Source of the DNA: Alopecurus myosuroides | Taxonomy: Eukaryota; Streptophyta; Magnoliopsida; Poales; Poaceae | Reading direction: 5' to 3' | NCBI GenBank assembly: GCA_028641055.1 | Contig: CM054060.1 | Span: 56,198,292 to 56,262,291 of the forward strand | Length of the DNA: 64,000 nt | Shown: positions 46,562 through 58,147 of the stretch, piece after piece | How positions within the stretch are numbered: position 1 is the stretch's first letter | How the letters are laid out: every line of letters starts with the position of its first letter | The notes under the pieces: generated by a model | Told to the model about the DNA's origin: nothing | The model's database searches: none | The model's input: the letters and a program-made list of their open reading frames with translations, nothing else | Translations under genes and position numbers: made by a program

Positions 46562-48654
46562 AAAAGACACTCATGTTTCATTTCACGCCTAACTGGCTGA
46601 CGGGTCATGTCTCCTAGTAGCCTTTTCTCATGGTGATGCAAGAGCTTTGCGTCTTTTTATGATTACCAAGGAAAATAGTTGGATTACAAAGGCTGGATAG
46701 CCACAGTCGGCTCACGGCAGCCACGAGACGAAAGAGAGAATAATGGTCGTACTGCCGTGCCTCCTAGTCTTTGTCAATAATGTAGTAGTAGTAGTACCCT
46801 GTCTGCACGCACACGCATGAGGGGCACCTAGTACGACACGACGCAGACAGCACAAACACTTCCCAGCTCCGTCCTCTCATCATCGGGCGCCCATGGATAA
46901 CGGCGGCGAGGCGGCGAAGTGGCGCTTCGGGGCGCCAAACCCGGCGCTCGTGGCGGCTAGCCGGCAGAACATTCGCTCCCTGGTGCACGACTTGTACGAC
47001 TGCCTTGAGAAGACCGACTCACGGCCCGTGGTGCCGCTCGGCCACGGCGACCCCTCCGCGTTCGCGTGCTTCCGCACGGCGCCCGCCGCCGAGGAGGCCG
47101 TCGTCGCTACCGCTCTCTCGGGCAAGCACAACTGCTACTCCCGTGCCGCCGGCGTCGACGAAGCGCGCAGGTACTACTGTACGGCACACTCTGTTTCTTC
47201 AGTACGTCAGTTTTGAACCGAGGCATCCTCCTCGATGTACTGTGCTGTGCTGCAGCGCCGTGGCCGCGTACCTGTCCCGCGACCTCCCCTACGAGGTCAC
47301 GGCGGGCGACGTGGTGCTCACCGCCGGCTGCAACCACGCGATCGAGGTCATGATGGCCGTGCTGGCCGCGCCGGGCGCCAACGTGCTGCTACCGCGGCCG
47401 GGGTACCCGATGTACGAGTCGCGCGCCAACCTGTGCGGCCTCCAGTTCCGGCACTTCGACCTCCTGCCGGACAAAGGGTGGGAGGTCGACCTCGACGGCG
47501 TGCAGGCTCTGGCCGACGAGAACACCGTCGCCATGGTCATTGTTAACCCCAACAACCCCTGTGGCTGCGTCTACTCGTACGACCACCTAGCCAAGGTACC
47601 TATGCACATGCTGACATGCCCATGTGGGTTCTTCGTCTGATATGCAAATGATGCGTCGATGGTGAACAGATTGCAGAGACGGCTAGGAAGCTTGGGATCC
47701 TAGTCATCAGTGACGAGGTGTACGACCACTGCACCTTTGGGAGCAAACCATTCGTGCCGATGGGTGTCTTTGGGGCGACAGCTCCGGTGGTGACCATTGG
47801 AGGAATCTCCAAGAGGTGGATGGTGCCTGGCTGGCGACTTGGCTGGATTGCAGCAACCGACCCCGTGGGAATCCTCAGGGACAAGAAGGTACCCAGCCAA
47901 ATCTTGCTCTTTCCCTCCTCAGATCTCTAGCTAACAGTGAAATCTAATTTTATTCTTCCAATTATGAACAGGTTATTCAGTCCGTACTAGACTACCGTGC
48001 CATCTCGGCTGACCCTGTAACATTTATCCAGGTCAGTATTTCTAGCTAGAAAATCTACAATTCTGTTTTCTTTACATTTATTCAGGTCAGTATAGCTATA
48101 TATTTAGCCAGCGTATGATCTTTTTTCAAAACGACGTTTTATTTTTAGCTCCCTGTAACAAACACCATGAATGAAACTGATTAAACAGGGAGCTCTACCC
48201 CAAATCATCGCCAACACGGACAAGGCCTTCTTCCAGAACGCCATGAACGTGATGAGGGAGGCGGCGGAGATATGCTACCAGAAGCTCAAGGAAATCGAGT
48301 GCATCACCTGCCCTCACAAACCAGAGGGGTCCATGTTCGTCATGGTGACGTCGACTTCTGCACCAAGGTTGCCCGCGAGGAATCCGTGGTAATCTGCCCA
48401 GGTACGTACCTAATCTGTCGATCATGGATTGGAAATGTGAACAACTGCTACCTTGTGGTAGCATTTTGCGGGGTATGCTTTTTTTCCCCCTTTGGTTACT
48501 TGTCTTTTCATTGTCCACGTCACCCGTGTTGATCCCACGTCCTTCGCTTAATATTTGCAAAGTCCACATACAAAATGTCCACATCATCAACACCAACATG
48601 CATGCCTTTTCCCGCCAAAAAAAATGCGTGGCTTAAAAAAAACTGGGTGTTATT

Positions 48655-49270
48655 TTGAAACAAAGGGCAAAAGCTTTGTCTTTTATGTTGATACAGGAGA
48701 AGCAAACAGGGACGACCTAAGCCAAAATGAAAATAGCCATGCAGGCCGAGACCTAAGAAAGAATCGCCGCTAAATGGTTGTCACCCGCTAAAATCCAGTT
48801 TCTGCTCTCGTCGTTAATTCTCTGAAAAAGGGCCAAAGGTTTTGAAAAATTGTTATCGAAAACTCTAGTATTCCTCTCTTTCCAAATTTCCCGCAGAGGC
48901 TAGCCACTTGGGGTGGGCTGTCGAGGATCTCGCCACCGCATTCCAATAAGCGAGGACCGTGGGCTTGCCGGACCCCAGATCCTGCAAGAGAGAAGGCGTG
49001 GTCGTCCAGATCTCCACGGCCTACCAAATGCGCCTTGAAAACCTGCACTCGAAAAGGACCTGTCTTGTAGTCACCTGCTACGGTTGCACAAAAGGCACAA
49101 AGGAGCATGAGACCAACTTCTAGTGTCATGAGGTCATTATAAACCAATTCGTTTACAACTCTGAGCATGCTCAGACCACGCAGGGACTGGCAAGCTCGCC
49201 CTACTGCCGTACGAGTCAAAGTTTAGAATGCATGAGCTCCTAGCTTCACGGATAAGAACACCAAAGTCCG
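48655..49270 (-). mobile_element. Probable LINE 3'-region fragment in the last intron
   Basis: On the minus strand it ends '...catcaacataaaagacaaag' followed by 'cttttgccctttgtttc', typical of the 3' ends of grass LINEs. The 143-codon minus ORF (48788-49219) has no recognised motif and may be read through retroelement sequence. Confidence 0.4.
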
Positions 49271-49394
49271 AGAGGTCATACTCTGCAGATTTAGGCCCTG
49301 TTTGTTTGGGCTTGTGCTTATGCTTTTGGGGTCTAAAATTAGAAGTCCAAACAAACACCCAAGTATTGATAAGCGCTGGACAGAAGCGATGGTA

Positions 49395-51812
49395 AAAAAT
49401 GAACTACGCGAGCGCACACGAGCGGAAGCTGTCCAGGAGGTGCTTCCCGCAGCTTGATGTTCAAGGAATTATGCAAAAGTTGTGCTTCTCGGAGCAATGG
49501 GTTTCATTGATTATGCGATGCATATCCACGGTCAGCTTCGAAGTGAAAGTAAATAGTGAATTATTGCCTTCTTTCAAACCGACGAGAGGCATTAGACAGG
49601 GAGACCCTATATCCCCATATCTTTTTCTCTTATGTGGGGAGGGGCTCTCGTGTTTGCTTAAGAATTACGATCATGGATGGATCGATAGAGGGGTAAGAGT
49701 AAGTCTGAGAGCACTGTGGGTGTCACACTTGCTTTTTGCAGACGACTGTCTGATCTTTATGAAAGCAGATGAACGGAGTGCGGCGAGATTGGATGCAATC
49801 TTGCAAGCCTATAATTTGGGATTAGGACAGTGTGTCAATAAGGATAAAAGTTCAGTGTTTTTTAGCCGTAATTGTGCAAATGAGCGGCGAGGTATAATCA
49901 GAGTTGCCTTGGGTATTGAGAGGGAGGCTTTGTTAGAGAAGTACTTGGGGTTACCTACAGCTAATGGTAGGATAACTCACCAGAACTTCGAACATGTGGC
50001 AAAAAGATCAAGAGCAAGAGTGCAAGGGTGTTAGAAGAAACTTTCCTATGGTGGGAAGGAGATCTTGTTGAAATCAGTGATTCAAGCATCGCCAACCTAT
50101 TCTATGAGCTGTTTTAAGCTCACAAAAGGTTTGTGCCAGAAAGTAACATCGACTATGTCAAAATTTTGGTGGTCAGGTTCACTGGATAAACAAGGTCTAC
50201 ACTGGATTGCTTGGGATAAGATAGCAGTGCCAAAAGCTAACGGGGGGCTCAGGTTCCGTGACCTGGAGCTGTTCAATGACGCCATGCTCGTGAAGCAGGC
50301 GTGGAGGCTTCTGGAGTCACCCAAAAGTCTGTGTGCGCAGATCTTGAAGGGGAGATACTACCCTGACGGAGACATACTTACAGCTACAGCACCGTCACGT
50401 GCGTCGCGAGTATGGAAAGCCATCGTGAGGGGACGAGATACCCTAAAGATGGGCTTAGTGAAAAGAGTGGGGGACGATCAGTCAACTCATATTTGGAGAA
50501 ATAACTGGGTGCCACTGATCCCTGGTTTGAATCCATTAGCACCGATTAAGAAAGATCCAGTGCAGATGGTGCATGAGCTTATTAATATTGCGGGACAGTG
50601 GAGAACAGATGTTATCAGGGAGACTTTTTTGCCAATGATGCTGCAGCTATTCTAAGCATACCTAGACCAAGAGCGGAGCAGCAGGATGAGTGGGCACGGG
50701 CCTGAGAACGCTCTGGGTTGTACACAGTAAAATCATGCTATCGAGAGATGTCAATGAAAATCTTTCTCACTGATCGAGCTAGCTCATCGGCGGATGGCGC
50801 AGATATGTGGAAGGCTCTGCGGAAACTGAAGGTGTTACCAAAGATCAGAATATTCTGGTGGCGGGTGATTAAGGGAATTATTCCATGCAATTCTACCTTA
50901 CACCGACGGCATATCATGAAAGACAGTAATTGCCCGTTGTGTGGATGCAGAGAGGAAACGGTCTATCATGCGTTAATGGAATGCGATCATGCAGTTCAGT
51001 TTTGGAGTGAAGCCTTCAATCAATTTGGTGTGAAGGTTCCGTGTCTACATCCGGATACGTGGACAGCGGGCATTCTATGTGGATCCGTACTTAGCAAAAA
51101 GGATGCTGCTATTGCAGTTTCAGTTATGTGGTCGATTTGGAGTAGTAGGAATAGCTACTACCACAGAGAGGATAAGTACCATACAACACGATCGTTTGAA
51201 ATCATAGCATAACATATTGCTTCGCTAGAACTACCTATCGAGAGCAGGCATCAGCAGGATATGCAGGCGGAGAAGTGGCAATCCCCGAACCAGAATTGGG
51301 TGAAAAAAAAATTGATGCGGCTCTAGACCCGACCAACGGGAGGACAGGGGCCGGGGTTATTGTCCGCAAGGAAGGAGGTGAGTTTGTTGTGGCGAAGTAC
51401 AGTTCAATACAACACAACTCTGATCCTTTTATTGGAGAATTGCTAGCTTGTCGGGAAGGACTGGAGTTGGCTAGTCATAAAGGCTTCACACATGTTCAAG
51501 TAGAAACAGGCCGTTAGAACTTGGTTCAGGCATGGAATTCTCATAACCAGAAAAGTGAAGGGTGCCATGTGCCGAGAGAGTTAAGAAGACTGGTAGTGGT
51601 TTCCAGGGTTTCAGTATTCAGTTTGTTAGGAGAGGAGCGAATTCGGCAGCTCATTTGCTTGCCAAACATGCTTTACATATAAGCCCTCCCGAAGCGATGT
51701 TTGATACAATTCCTGGGTTCCTGGTTGAGGTTGTTCAATCAGAACTTTGTATGTCTAGCAACATTTTAATGTAATAAAGAGGGAGGACGTTCTTAAAACA
51801 AAACTTGAAAAT
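49395..51812 (+). pseudogene. 5'-truncated LINE: reverse transcriptase, zf-RVT and RNase H
   Basis: Plus-strand protein runs from within the RT fingers (WVSLIMRCISTVSFEVKVN) through GIRQGDPISPYLFLL and the FADD catalytic box (HLLFADDCLIFMK, about 49735) to the C-terminal part (ANGGLRFRDLELFNDAML), a zf-RVT domain (CPLCGCREETVYHALMECDH, about 50930) and an RNase H-like domain (51275-51700). Stops at 50032, 50653, 51210 and 51515 and a frame change near 51580 show it is dead. ORF1, the endonuclease and the RT start are absent, as expected for 5' truncation. It ends with aataaag (51773) and an A-rich tail. It sits inside the aminotransferase intron in the gene's own orientation. Confidence 0.9.
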
Positions 51813-52539
51813 GAAAGGGTACATAGCTTTGCCACTAGCATTTATGGTATTTACAAAAAGACTGCCACCGAGATGCCACCGGGGTACGTACACACCTCGT
51901 CTCATCAGAAAAAAAAATAGGTACGCACCGCGTGTCCTTTGCTGCTGACGCTGATGCTGATTGTCCTCACGCGGTTGCTATGATGCTGCTTCGCTCCGAT
52001 TACATATCGTGCTAGGTCATGTTTTCTTTACTTGTGCTAGTTCACGTACAGAGTACTAGATTAGTCGTGCATTTTTTTTGTCTTCGTTAGTTTAGTGCCT
52101 TTTTTTGTACTAGCTTATTAGCTCACATCCAAAATTATTTCAATAATTACGTATTTACAATTATTGAACACCATTGCCACCGCCATCGCCACCATACGGG
52201 ATCTACCGGCATGGGCCTCGACGCCGCCTCTCTTCTCACCGGAGATGATTTCGCACTCGTCGGCATCATCGCTCCGTTCATCTGACTGTCGGTCATGTGG
52301 TCGGCTACTCACACGCGCCGTCAATCAAGGCCACACACACTCACCCTGGCCAACCTCCTCGAAGACCGCAGCCTGTTTGATGAAACACATGCCCCGACAT
52401 TTCCTGAGACGAGGCTCTACGACAACAACAAGGGATTCATGCATGAAAATCTCGTATTATTTTTTAATATGTCTGATGTTTTATGCTCCATATAATATAG
52501 AGTAGTCTCGCAATATATTTGCAACAAAAATCTCAAATT
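51813..52539. other. Intron sequence, no gene recognised
   Basis: Mixed A/T-rich sequence with a 113-codon ORF at 52164-52505 that has no familiar motif. Confidence 0.45.
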
Positions 52540-52984
52540 ACAAGTCAAAAGCCAGAAGGAAAAATCCAAAAGCCGTAAGCCATAAGCCAAAAGTCATAAG
52601 CCCAAAGCCTAACAAATGATGTTTACAACTAATTTAGCAAAGAAAAAGGTAAATTGAGATAATTCAGCCCTTAAGCACGACAACTATGTTTGAAAGTGTC
52701 AGAATTAGCTAATTCATTTCAAATCCTCACATATACAACTACTTCAGCATTCAGGGGCATACTAGACATTTCATGCTTCAAATCACCACCAACAGCCACC
52801 AACAACAGTTCTGCCAAACATCAAATCTCATAATTCAACAGCTGCTTCTTACAGCTGCTTTCTAACAGTTCAACAGCTACAGCTGCTTCTTAACAGCAGC
52901 AGCCCAAATAAACAGACCCTTAAGCGCACGCACTAGAGTCTGGTTGTCAGATGCGAAGACGCGATGGACAGCAAAGCTGGAAGC

Positions 52985-53142
52985 AAAACATGCATGCCTT
53001 TTATTCCTTGAGAAAGTGCATGGGCATTACAATGCATGCATCAATTTTTCTTGGCAAAATGCATGCTAATGTAATCTTTGTAAACTCTCATGCATGATGT
53101 CATCTGCCCACCCATATCATCCACATGCATCAGCATGCACGA
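52985..53142. promoter_or_regulatory. Cluster of RY-type CATGCA motifs
   Basis: CATGCA or overlapping TGCATGC occurs at 52989, 53034, 53060, 53089, 53124 and 53134. RY elements are bound by B3 factors (ABI3/FUS3/LEC2) in seed-expressed genes. The cluster lies in the last intron about 1 kb before the terminal exon. Function is inferred only from the motif. Confidence 0.3.
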
Positions 53143-53194
53143 GTGATTTTCCTGAAAGTGCATTTTAACCCGATATAGATTTTTTTTTGCCTTA

Positions 53195-53564
53195 GACTAG
53201 TCAGAGTTGCCTTTGTTTTCTTGGTATCTAGAAATTAAGATAGTGACCTTTTATATAAAAACGGAGAGACTACACAAGTATCATGCATATGACACTAGTA
53301 TATGATACTACCTCTACAATGCATAGTAGTATCTTATAGTAGTATCATAATCTCATTCTATTTATTATTTTTTAGAATCTCAATGTAAATATGTGTACAA
53401 AATTTAGTTGCGATTAAATTTTCTAGTTTTACATATCTGTCATGATGCGGTATCTACCTATGTTACTCTAGCAATCTTTCTCTATCTTAATTAGCTACCA
53501 CGTCAGCTTTTTGGTGGGATCAAGTTGCATGATAGCAGCTATGATACCACCACTGTGGCTAGTC
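53195..53564. mobile_element. TTA-flanked MITE, gactagtc/cac type
   Basis: 370 bp with ends gactagtcagagttgcc / ccactgtggctagtc and TTA on both sides (53192-53194, 53565-53567). The interior contains 'tgatactac' and 'tgataccacc' repeats shared with the nested element at 53706. Confidence 0.65.
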
Positions 53565-53686
53565 TTATATAAATTTTTATTACCGCGGCATCGCGTGGGA
53601 CATCAACTAGTTATAACCACAAAACGATTACTCGCTCCAATCCATATTAATTTGTACTAAAATATGCGATAAGCACAAAACCATTA

Positions 53687-53907
53687 CTCACTCCAATCCA
53701 TATTAGACTAGTCACAATGGGGAGTATCATGCATATGATACTAGTCTATGTTACTACTTCTATAGTGGGTAGTAACATGTGTGTGTAACCATATAACACT
53801 CTATTTAATAGGTTGTAGACTCATCTTGCCTTGAAAAACGTTATGTTACGGTATCTGTCTATGATACCACTCTCATCTCTCTCATAGTTAATATAGATCC
53901 GAGGGAG
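53687..53907. mobile_element. Stowaway MITE interrupted by a TTA-flanked MITE
   Basis: Outer ends ctcactccaatccatatta / taatatagatccgagggag with TA at 53685-53686 and 53908-53909. Inside, 53706-53887 begins gactagtcacaatggggag and is flanked by TTA (53703-53705 and 53888-53890). Removing it restores a continuous Stowaway stem (…catatta|atatag…). Confidence 0.8.
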
Positions 53908-54087
53908 TAATGATTCTTTTTGGCCTTCACTAAGCACTCGTTGCAATAACTTACATGGGGTATCTGAAGCTGCTCCCTTTTCTTAAACATATTCTTGCTA
54001 CAACTCACATATCGTATCTTCTAGTTCAGTTTACAGTAATAAACAGTGATATTCTTAACTAAACTAACACATGCTCATGCACTACAG

Positions 54088-54209
54088 GGAGTGGGCTAGG
54101 AATGAAGAATTGGCTTCGTATAACTTTTGCAGTTGATCCAACCCTTCTCGCGGATGGCCTGGAGAGGGTCAAGACTTTCTGCAAAAGACATGGCAAAGCA
54201 AACAGGTGA
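54088..54209 (+). other. Terminal exon of the aminotransferase gene
   Basis: After 'actacag' the sequence reads GSGLGMKNWLRITFAVDPTL and LADGLERVKTFCKRHGKANR, then TGA. This is the conserved C-terminus of plant TAT/NAAT proteins. Its phase fits the CCA-G end of exon 5 in the shifted frame, so it belongs to the same gene 5.7 kb upstream. Confidence 0.85.
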
Positions 54210-54963
54210 ACTAAAACAAAACATTACCGACGAGGGAGGATCCTGGTGGCATTTTAATTAAAAGAGAAGCGAATCTCAAAACTCTGACGGACTAGCTCAA
54301 CATCACATCGTCTATCCATGAAGACCCAGAGCGTTTCTCAAGGAGGTGAACTAATATATGCGTGCAGAAGAAGATGAGAAAAATAATACAACTCCGAATG
54401 ATGTAATAATTAATTATTTGAACATGTATATCTTGAGGGACCGCTTGGAACAAAAATGACTTATGCTATTCTAGATTCATTTGAAATTCCTATAATCGAG
54501 TATTCTATACTAGTGCGAGGGTCACATATTTTGAAATGGACGTTTGATTTCATATCCGTTTTGACCATCCGCTTCACCTTGACAGACTTTTTCAAAAAAT
54601 ACCAATGTTGAATATGGTTTGAAAATATGAATTTGCATTTTAAAATTTGATCGGGATATTTATGAATTTTTTTGAAACTAGTTTTTTATTCATGGAGATT
54701 TGAAGCCATGTTCATTTAGTTTTACTTGGGTTCCATCATTTGTTTTTTCTTTACTTTTCCAAAGGGGTTAAGTAGGTTTTTTTTACTGCAGTTCGGGTTT
54801 TATTAATGTTTCTCCCAGACCTCATCTTGGGATTTTGAGAATTTTCCAAAACCTCACTTAAATATGTATGAAACAATTAAATTAAAATGCATAGTGAATT
54901 GCATTGGAGGTTGATTTCAAAGAATAAACACATGATTTTGTGTGTAAAATATGTCTACAGACC
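54210..54963. other. 3' flank, nothing recognised
   Basis: A/T-rich, no ORF or repeat family identified. The aminotransferase 3' UTR presumably lies at its start. Confidence 0.5.
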
Positions 54964-56511
54964 TGTTGGATGTATGCCCAAGAGATAATAATATACATCT
55001 GTTTTATTATTAAATTATTGTATTTTTTATGCTATAACTGTTATGGTCACTGAATATGAGATTCGGAGGAAAACTCATAAGTACGTGTAAAAACATAAAC
55101 ACACGGTTATACCTTTTTTATGTCTAACAAGACAAACTTGTTAATATTAGATGACCACGTTTTCCTGGTCATGGACATATGTTTTGTCAATATTAACAAG
55201 AGTGTTTTGTTGTTTCAACAACATGGCTGGGTAGATCCAAGTAATTGAGATACTACGAGATTTGTTTTGGAAGTTAGTATCGTCACAAGATGGTTGTTTT
55301 GTTTGCTTCCTTAGACCATGAGAATATCCAATGATGTTTACCGGAAAAATCATTTTGGTATAGTCAAGTATCACATCGTAAATTGGGTGATCGAAAAGGC
55401 TATCACTGGGTGATATCGAAAGTATTGATTTTATTGTGATAGTTAAAGATTGGGAATTAATCTTCTAGACAATAGAGAGATACATCGAGGATCTACTCGG
55501 TGAAATAGTGTCGATAAATAAGTTTGCGCAGACAAAGACATGACACTAGTCATGGTGATACTATAACACAGTAATGATTAACAGGAATCATATCGGATAA
55601 CGGTAATAATGTGATAAGGTGATTAAAGAGTTTAATCACGGTATTATCATTCATCTCTTCTCGAGGTATTGATTGGTATCGCGAAGTAATAGGAACTGAC
55701 TCAACAACTAACATGTTCATCGGTTTTGTTCGTATAACTCATAGGAATCAATATGGACGTCCACGGTCCCCATGTTGATTATTGATTGGGAAATTGGTTT
55801 CCCGTTCATGTCTATTTGTTATCAAACCTGTAGGGATCACACAGTAAAGACGTCATAATCATTTGTTCACATTGGATGGTCCGAAGAAAGAGCGGGTATC
55901 ATCCGGATGTTTCCGGTGTGGTAGAATTAAAATTAATTAAGACAAATGGGGACATGAGATGTCCCGAGATGTTGGGAATATGTTTCTGGCATCATTAGAT
56001 AAGGTCGATGATATTATCTATAGGGGTTACAGGGTTCCTGAAGAGTTTCAGGAAAAAACAGAGAAGGGGGTGCCGGAGGGGGACAAATTTCCTCCTATGG
56101 CCGAACCCGATTTTGGGGGGCTGGCAAGTGGGGTACATGGAATCACAATGCGCACCACCATCCATGGGATTTTTCCCTGTTTTTCTATTAATAAATGAGG
56201 TGGAAAAGGAAGAAAAGGGAAAAGGTGAGAAAGTGGTTGGACTCCATCTAGGAGTCCAATCCGAGTTGCCCTGGGAGGGGTGGTGCGACCACCTCCTCCT
56301 TGGTGCGGCTACCCCGTTGGATTGGGAGCAGGACTCCCTCTCCACAAGGAATCTCCCCCTGTCCTCCAACTATATAAAGGACCCAAGTCTCAAGGCAAAA
56401 CACACAATTGGCTCTCAACCCTCTCTCTAGTTGATTAGAGGATCTAATTAGGGTTTCTAATTAGAGACCATCTAATTGAATTAGAGCTTCTTCTAATTGG
56501 GTTTGAGGGGT
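54964..56511 (+). mobile_element. Copia LTR, Angela/BARE-like, interrupted
   Basis: It begins TGTTGGATGTATGCCC, close to the TGTTGGAAATATGCCC start of Angela/BARE/WIS LTRs, and follows their plan: 'ccttagaccatgaga', a TATA box and '…gatctaattagggtttc'. Clearly diverged. It is cut at 56511 by the gypsy element that starts at 56512. No copia gag-pol is in the window. Confidence 0.7.
56371..56380 (+). promoter_or_regulatory. TATA box of the copia LTR
   Basis: tatataaagg, in the usual place about 140 bp before the end of the LTR sequence. Confidence 0.6.
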
Positions 56512-58040
56512 TGATACGTGCATTTTATATCATCATTTATACCCTCCATATAGGCATTATTGGGATGTTTTATCAATGTTATGTCATTGTTTGCATGTTT
56601 TAGATGATTTTATGGGACTTTCCTACAAAGTCCCTATTTTTGGTATTTAATTTCTGGGTGTCAGAAAACACATGTTTTCATTTTTTTGATGTTTCGGGAG
56701 CTACAGGTATCCAAATTGCGAAAGGAAAGAAACCCTGTCAGTTTTTCTTCGGGAGAAAGGTCGTGGGCACAAGACACAAAGGAGGAGGGCCAGGAGGCCC
56801 AAAAGGGGGTAGCCCACGCGGCCAGATTCCCTGGCCGCGTGTGGGGCCCCAAATAGGCCCACAGCACCTCCTCCCCGAGGTCTTTTTGCTGACGACTCCG
56901 TCTTCCCCGAAAACGAACACCCTAATTTTCCCGAGACGAGACGGAGCCGCCAGGGCGGCGAAACTCTCGAAACTCTCCGCGGGGGAGACAGATCCTGCTG
57001 CTCCGGAGCTCCGAAGAAGGGGGAAATCATCCCCATCTTCATCCCCATCTCCTCCTTGGCGTAGGAGGAGGCATCTCCATCACCATCCTCACCAGCACCT
57101 GCATCTCCACCATCACCATCACCGTGATCCACTCCGTTCCCCTCATAGTTTGATCATTGCTACACCCTAGATACGTGTTATTGTACTCCGTTGCATGTTT
57201 GGGATTGAGTACTTGTCATTATTTGGTGGTGGATCCATTGTTTCAGATTGTGTTGTACCACATATGTCACCATACATGATCATGTTTGCACGTTGTGAGT
57301 AGTTCCCGCATGTTCCTGAGGGCATAGGATGAATTGGCAATGATTTGTTACATAAGATGAGTTGTTATTTGGTCTAGTATTTATATTTTATGTGATTCTA
57401 TGATGGTGTTGTACGAACGTCGACTGTACAACACTTCACCTACATGGGCTCATAGGAGAACACCGTAGTGTAGTGACGTGATGATGTCTTTAGGTGACAG
57501 GAACTTGAGACAGATTCGTTGAATTGCATTCTGAGGGTACTTGTATCGGGGACCTTAGAGCATAAGGCTATGGTGGGACATCATGTCTTAATAATTCTCG
57601 TGCTGTCATTTAATTGGCCACGTGATCCATCATAAGGGGTGATAGTTTATTTATTTAGCTATTCCTATTGGTGGCTCCGTCCGAAGAAGATTAAAACTAG
57701 ACAAGATATACAATCATGTTATGCAATGAATCACTATGCCAGCTAAATCCGTGCAGCCCTCGGGAACGTTTTCCACATATAAGACACAAACACACACTTG
57801 AGCTTGTCCTCTTGCGCATTAGAGGATTGGGCTTTGTCTCTCATTGAGACCTACTACTTGCTGCAATTTACTTTCCGCATTTTACTTTACTTGCACTACA
57901 CAATTAAAACACAAAAACACATGTTACTATTATTATTCCTTTGCTATTCTACTTACCATTTCCTGCTGCTCCTCGTGGGTTCGACAACCTTTCTAATTCG
58001 AAAAGTACTACAATTGCTCTCCTGCACTTTGGAGCCATCA
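56512..58040 (+). mobile_element. 5' LTR of a gypsy element
   Basis: 1529 bp, TGATACGTGCATTTT…GGAGCCATCA. Nearly identical to the solo LTR at 10442-11968. Followed directly by the primer-binding site and gag. Confidence 0.93.
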
Positions 58041-58051
58041 AGACACTTTTC

Positions 58052-58069
58052 TGGCGCCGTTGCCGGGGA
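58052..58069 (+). other. Primer-binding site, tRNA-Asp
   Basis: TGGCGCCGTTGCCGGGGA, an exact 18-base complement of the 3' end of plant tRNA-Asp, 11 bp after the LTR. Confidence 0.93.
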
Positions 58070-58147
58070 GCGTAGCGCTATTGGTAAGAAGTTTGGTAAG
58101 GAAACTTGAAAGCTGAATTTTACTTGCTGTTGCATCCTGTTATTATT

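Larger units (their letters stand above)
49294..52919. mobile_element. TTA-flanked TIR pair enclosing the LINE
   Basis: Ends GGCCCTGTTTGTTTGGGCT and, inverted, GGGTCTGTTTATTTGGGCT match at 16 of 19 positions. TTA lies at 49291-49293 and 52920-52922. The right arm (about 52540-52919) has 'agccataagccaaaagtcataagccc', reminiscent of the left arm inverted. A shorter hairpin (49294-49361, ending aagtccaaacaaacaccc) shares the left end, so two elements sharing a terminus are equally possible. Confidence 0.5.
46893..54209 (+). pseudogene. Tyrosine/nicotianamine aminotransferase-like gene, six exons seen, exon 5 frame broken
   Basis: Exons: 46893-47170, 47256-47595, 47670-47888, 47972-48031, 48189-48401, 54088-54209, with GT..AG borders and matching phases except in exon 5. 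The product is a class I PLP-dependent aminotransferase of the plant TAT/NAAT group: [11 protein letters not shown] start, [17 protein letters not shown] (190-196), SDEVYDH (Asp221, Tyr224), SKRW with the PLP lysine Lys254, PGWRLGW. The last exon encodes MKNWLRITFAVDPTLLADGL. TAT handles tyrosine; NAAT makes the keto-acid in mugineic-acid phytosiderophore synthesis in grasses. Sequence alone does not separate the two. In exon 5, GSMFVMV is joined out of frame to DVDFCTKVAREESVV: about a dozen expected codons are missing and translation stops near 48390. The last intron is 5.7 kb and full of transposons. It is probably non-functional, unless an undetected exon repairs the frame. Confidence 0.85.

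Noticed and set aside
47005..47640. 211-codon plus ORF from 47005
   Set aside because: It starts out of frame within exon 1 and reads through intron 1; only the exon 2 part is real, in the aminotransferase frame.
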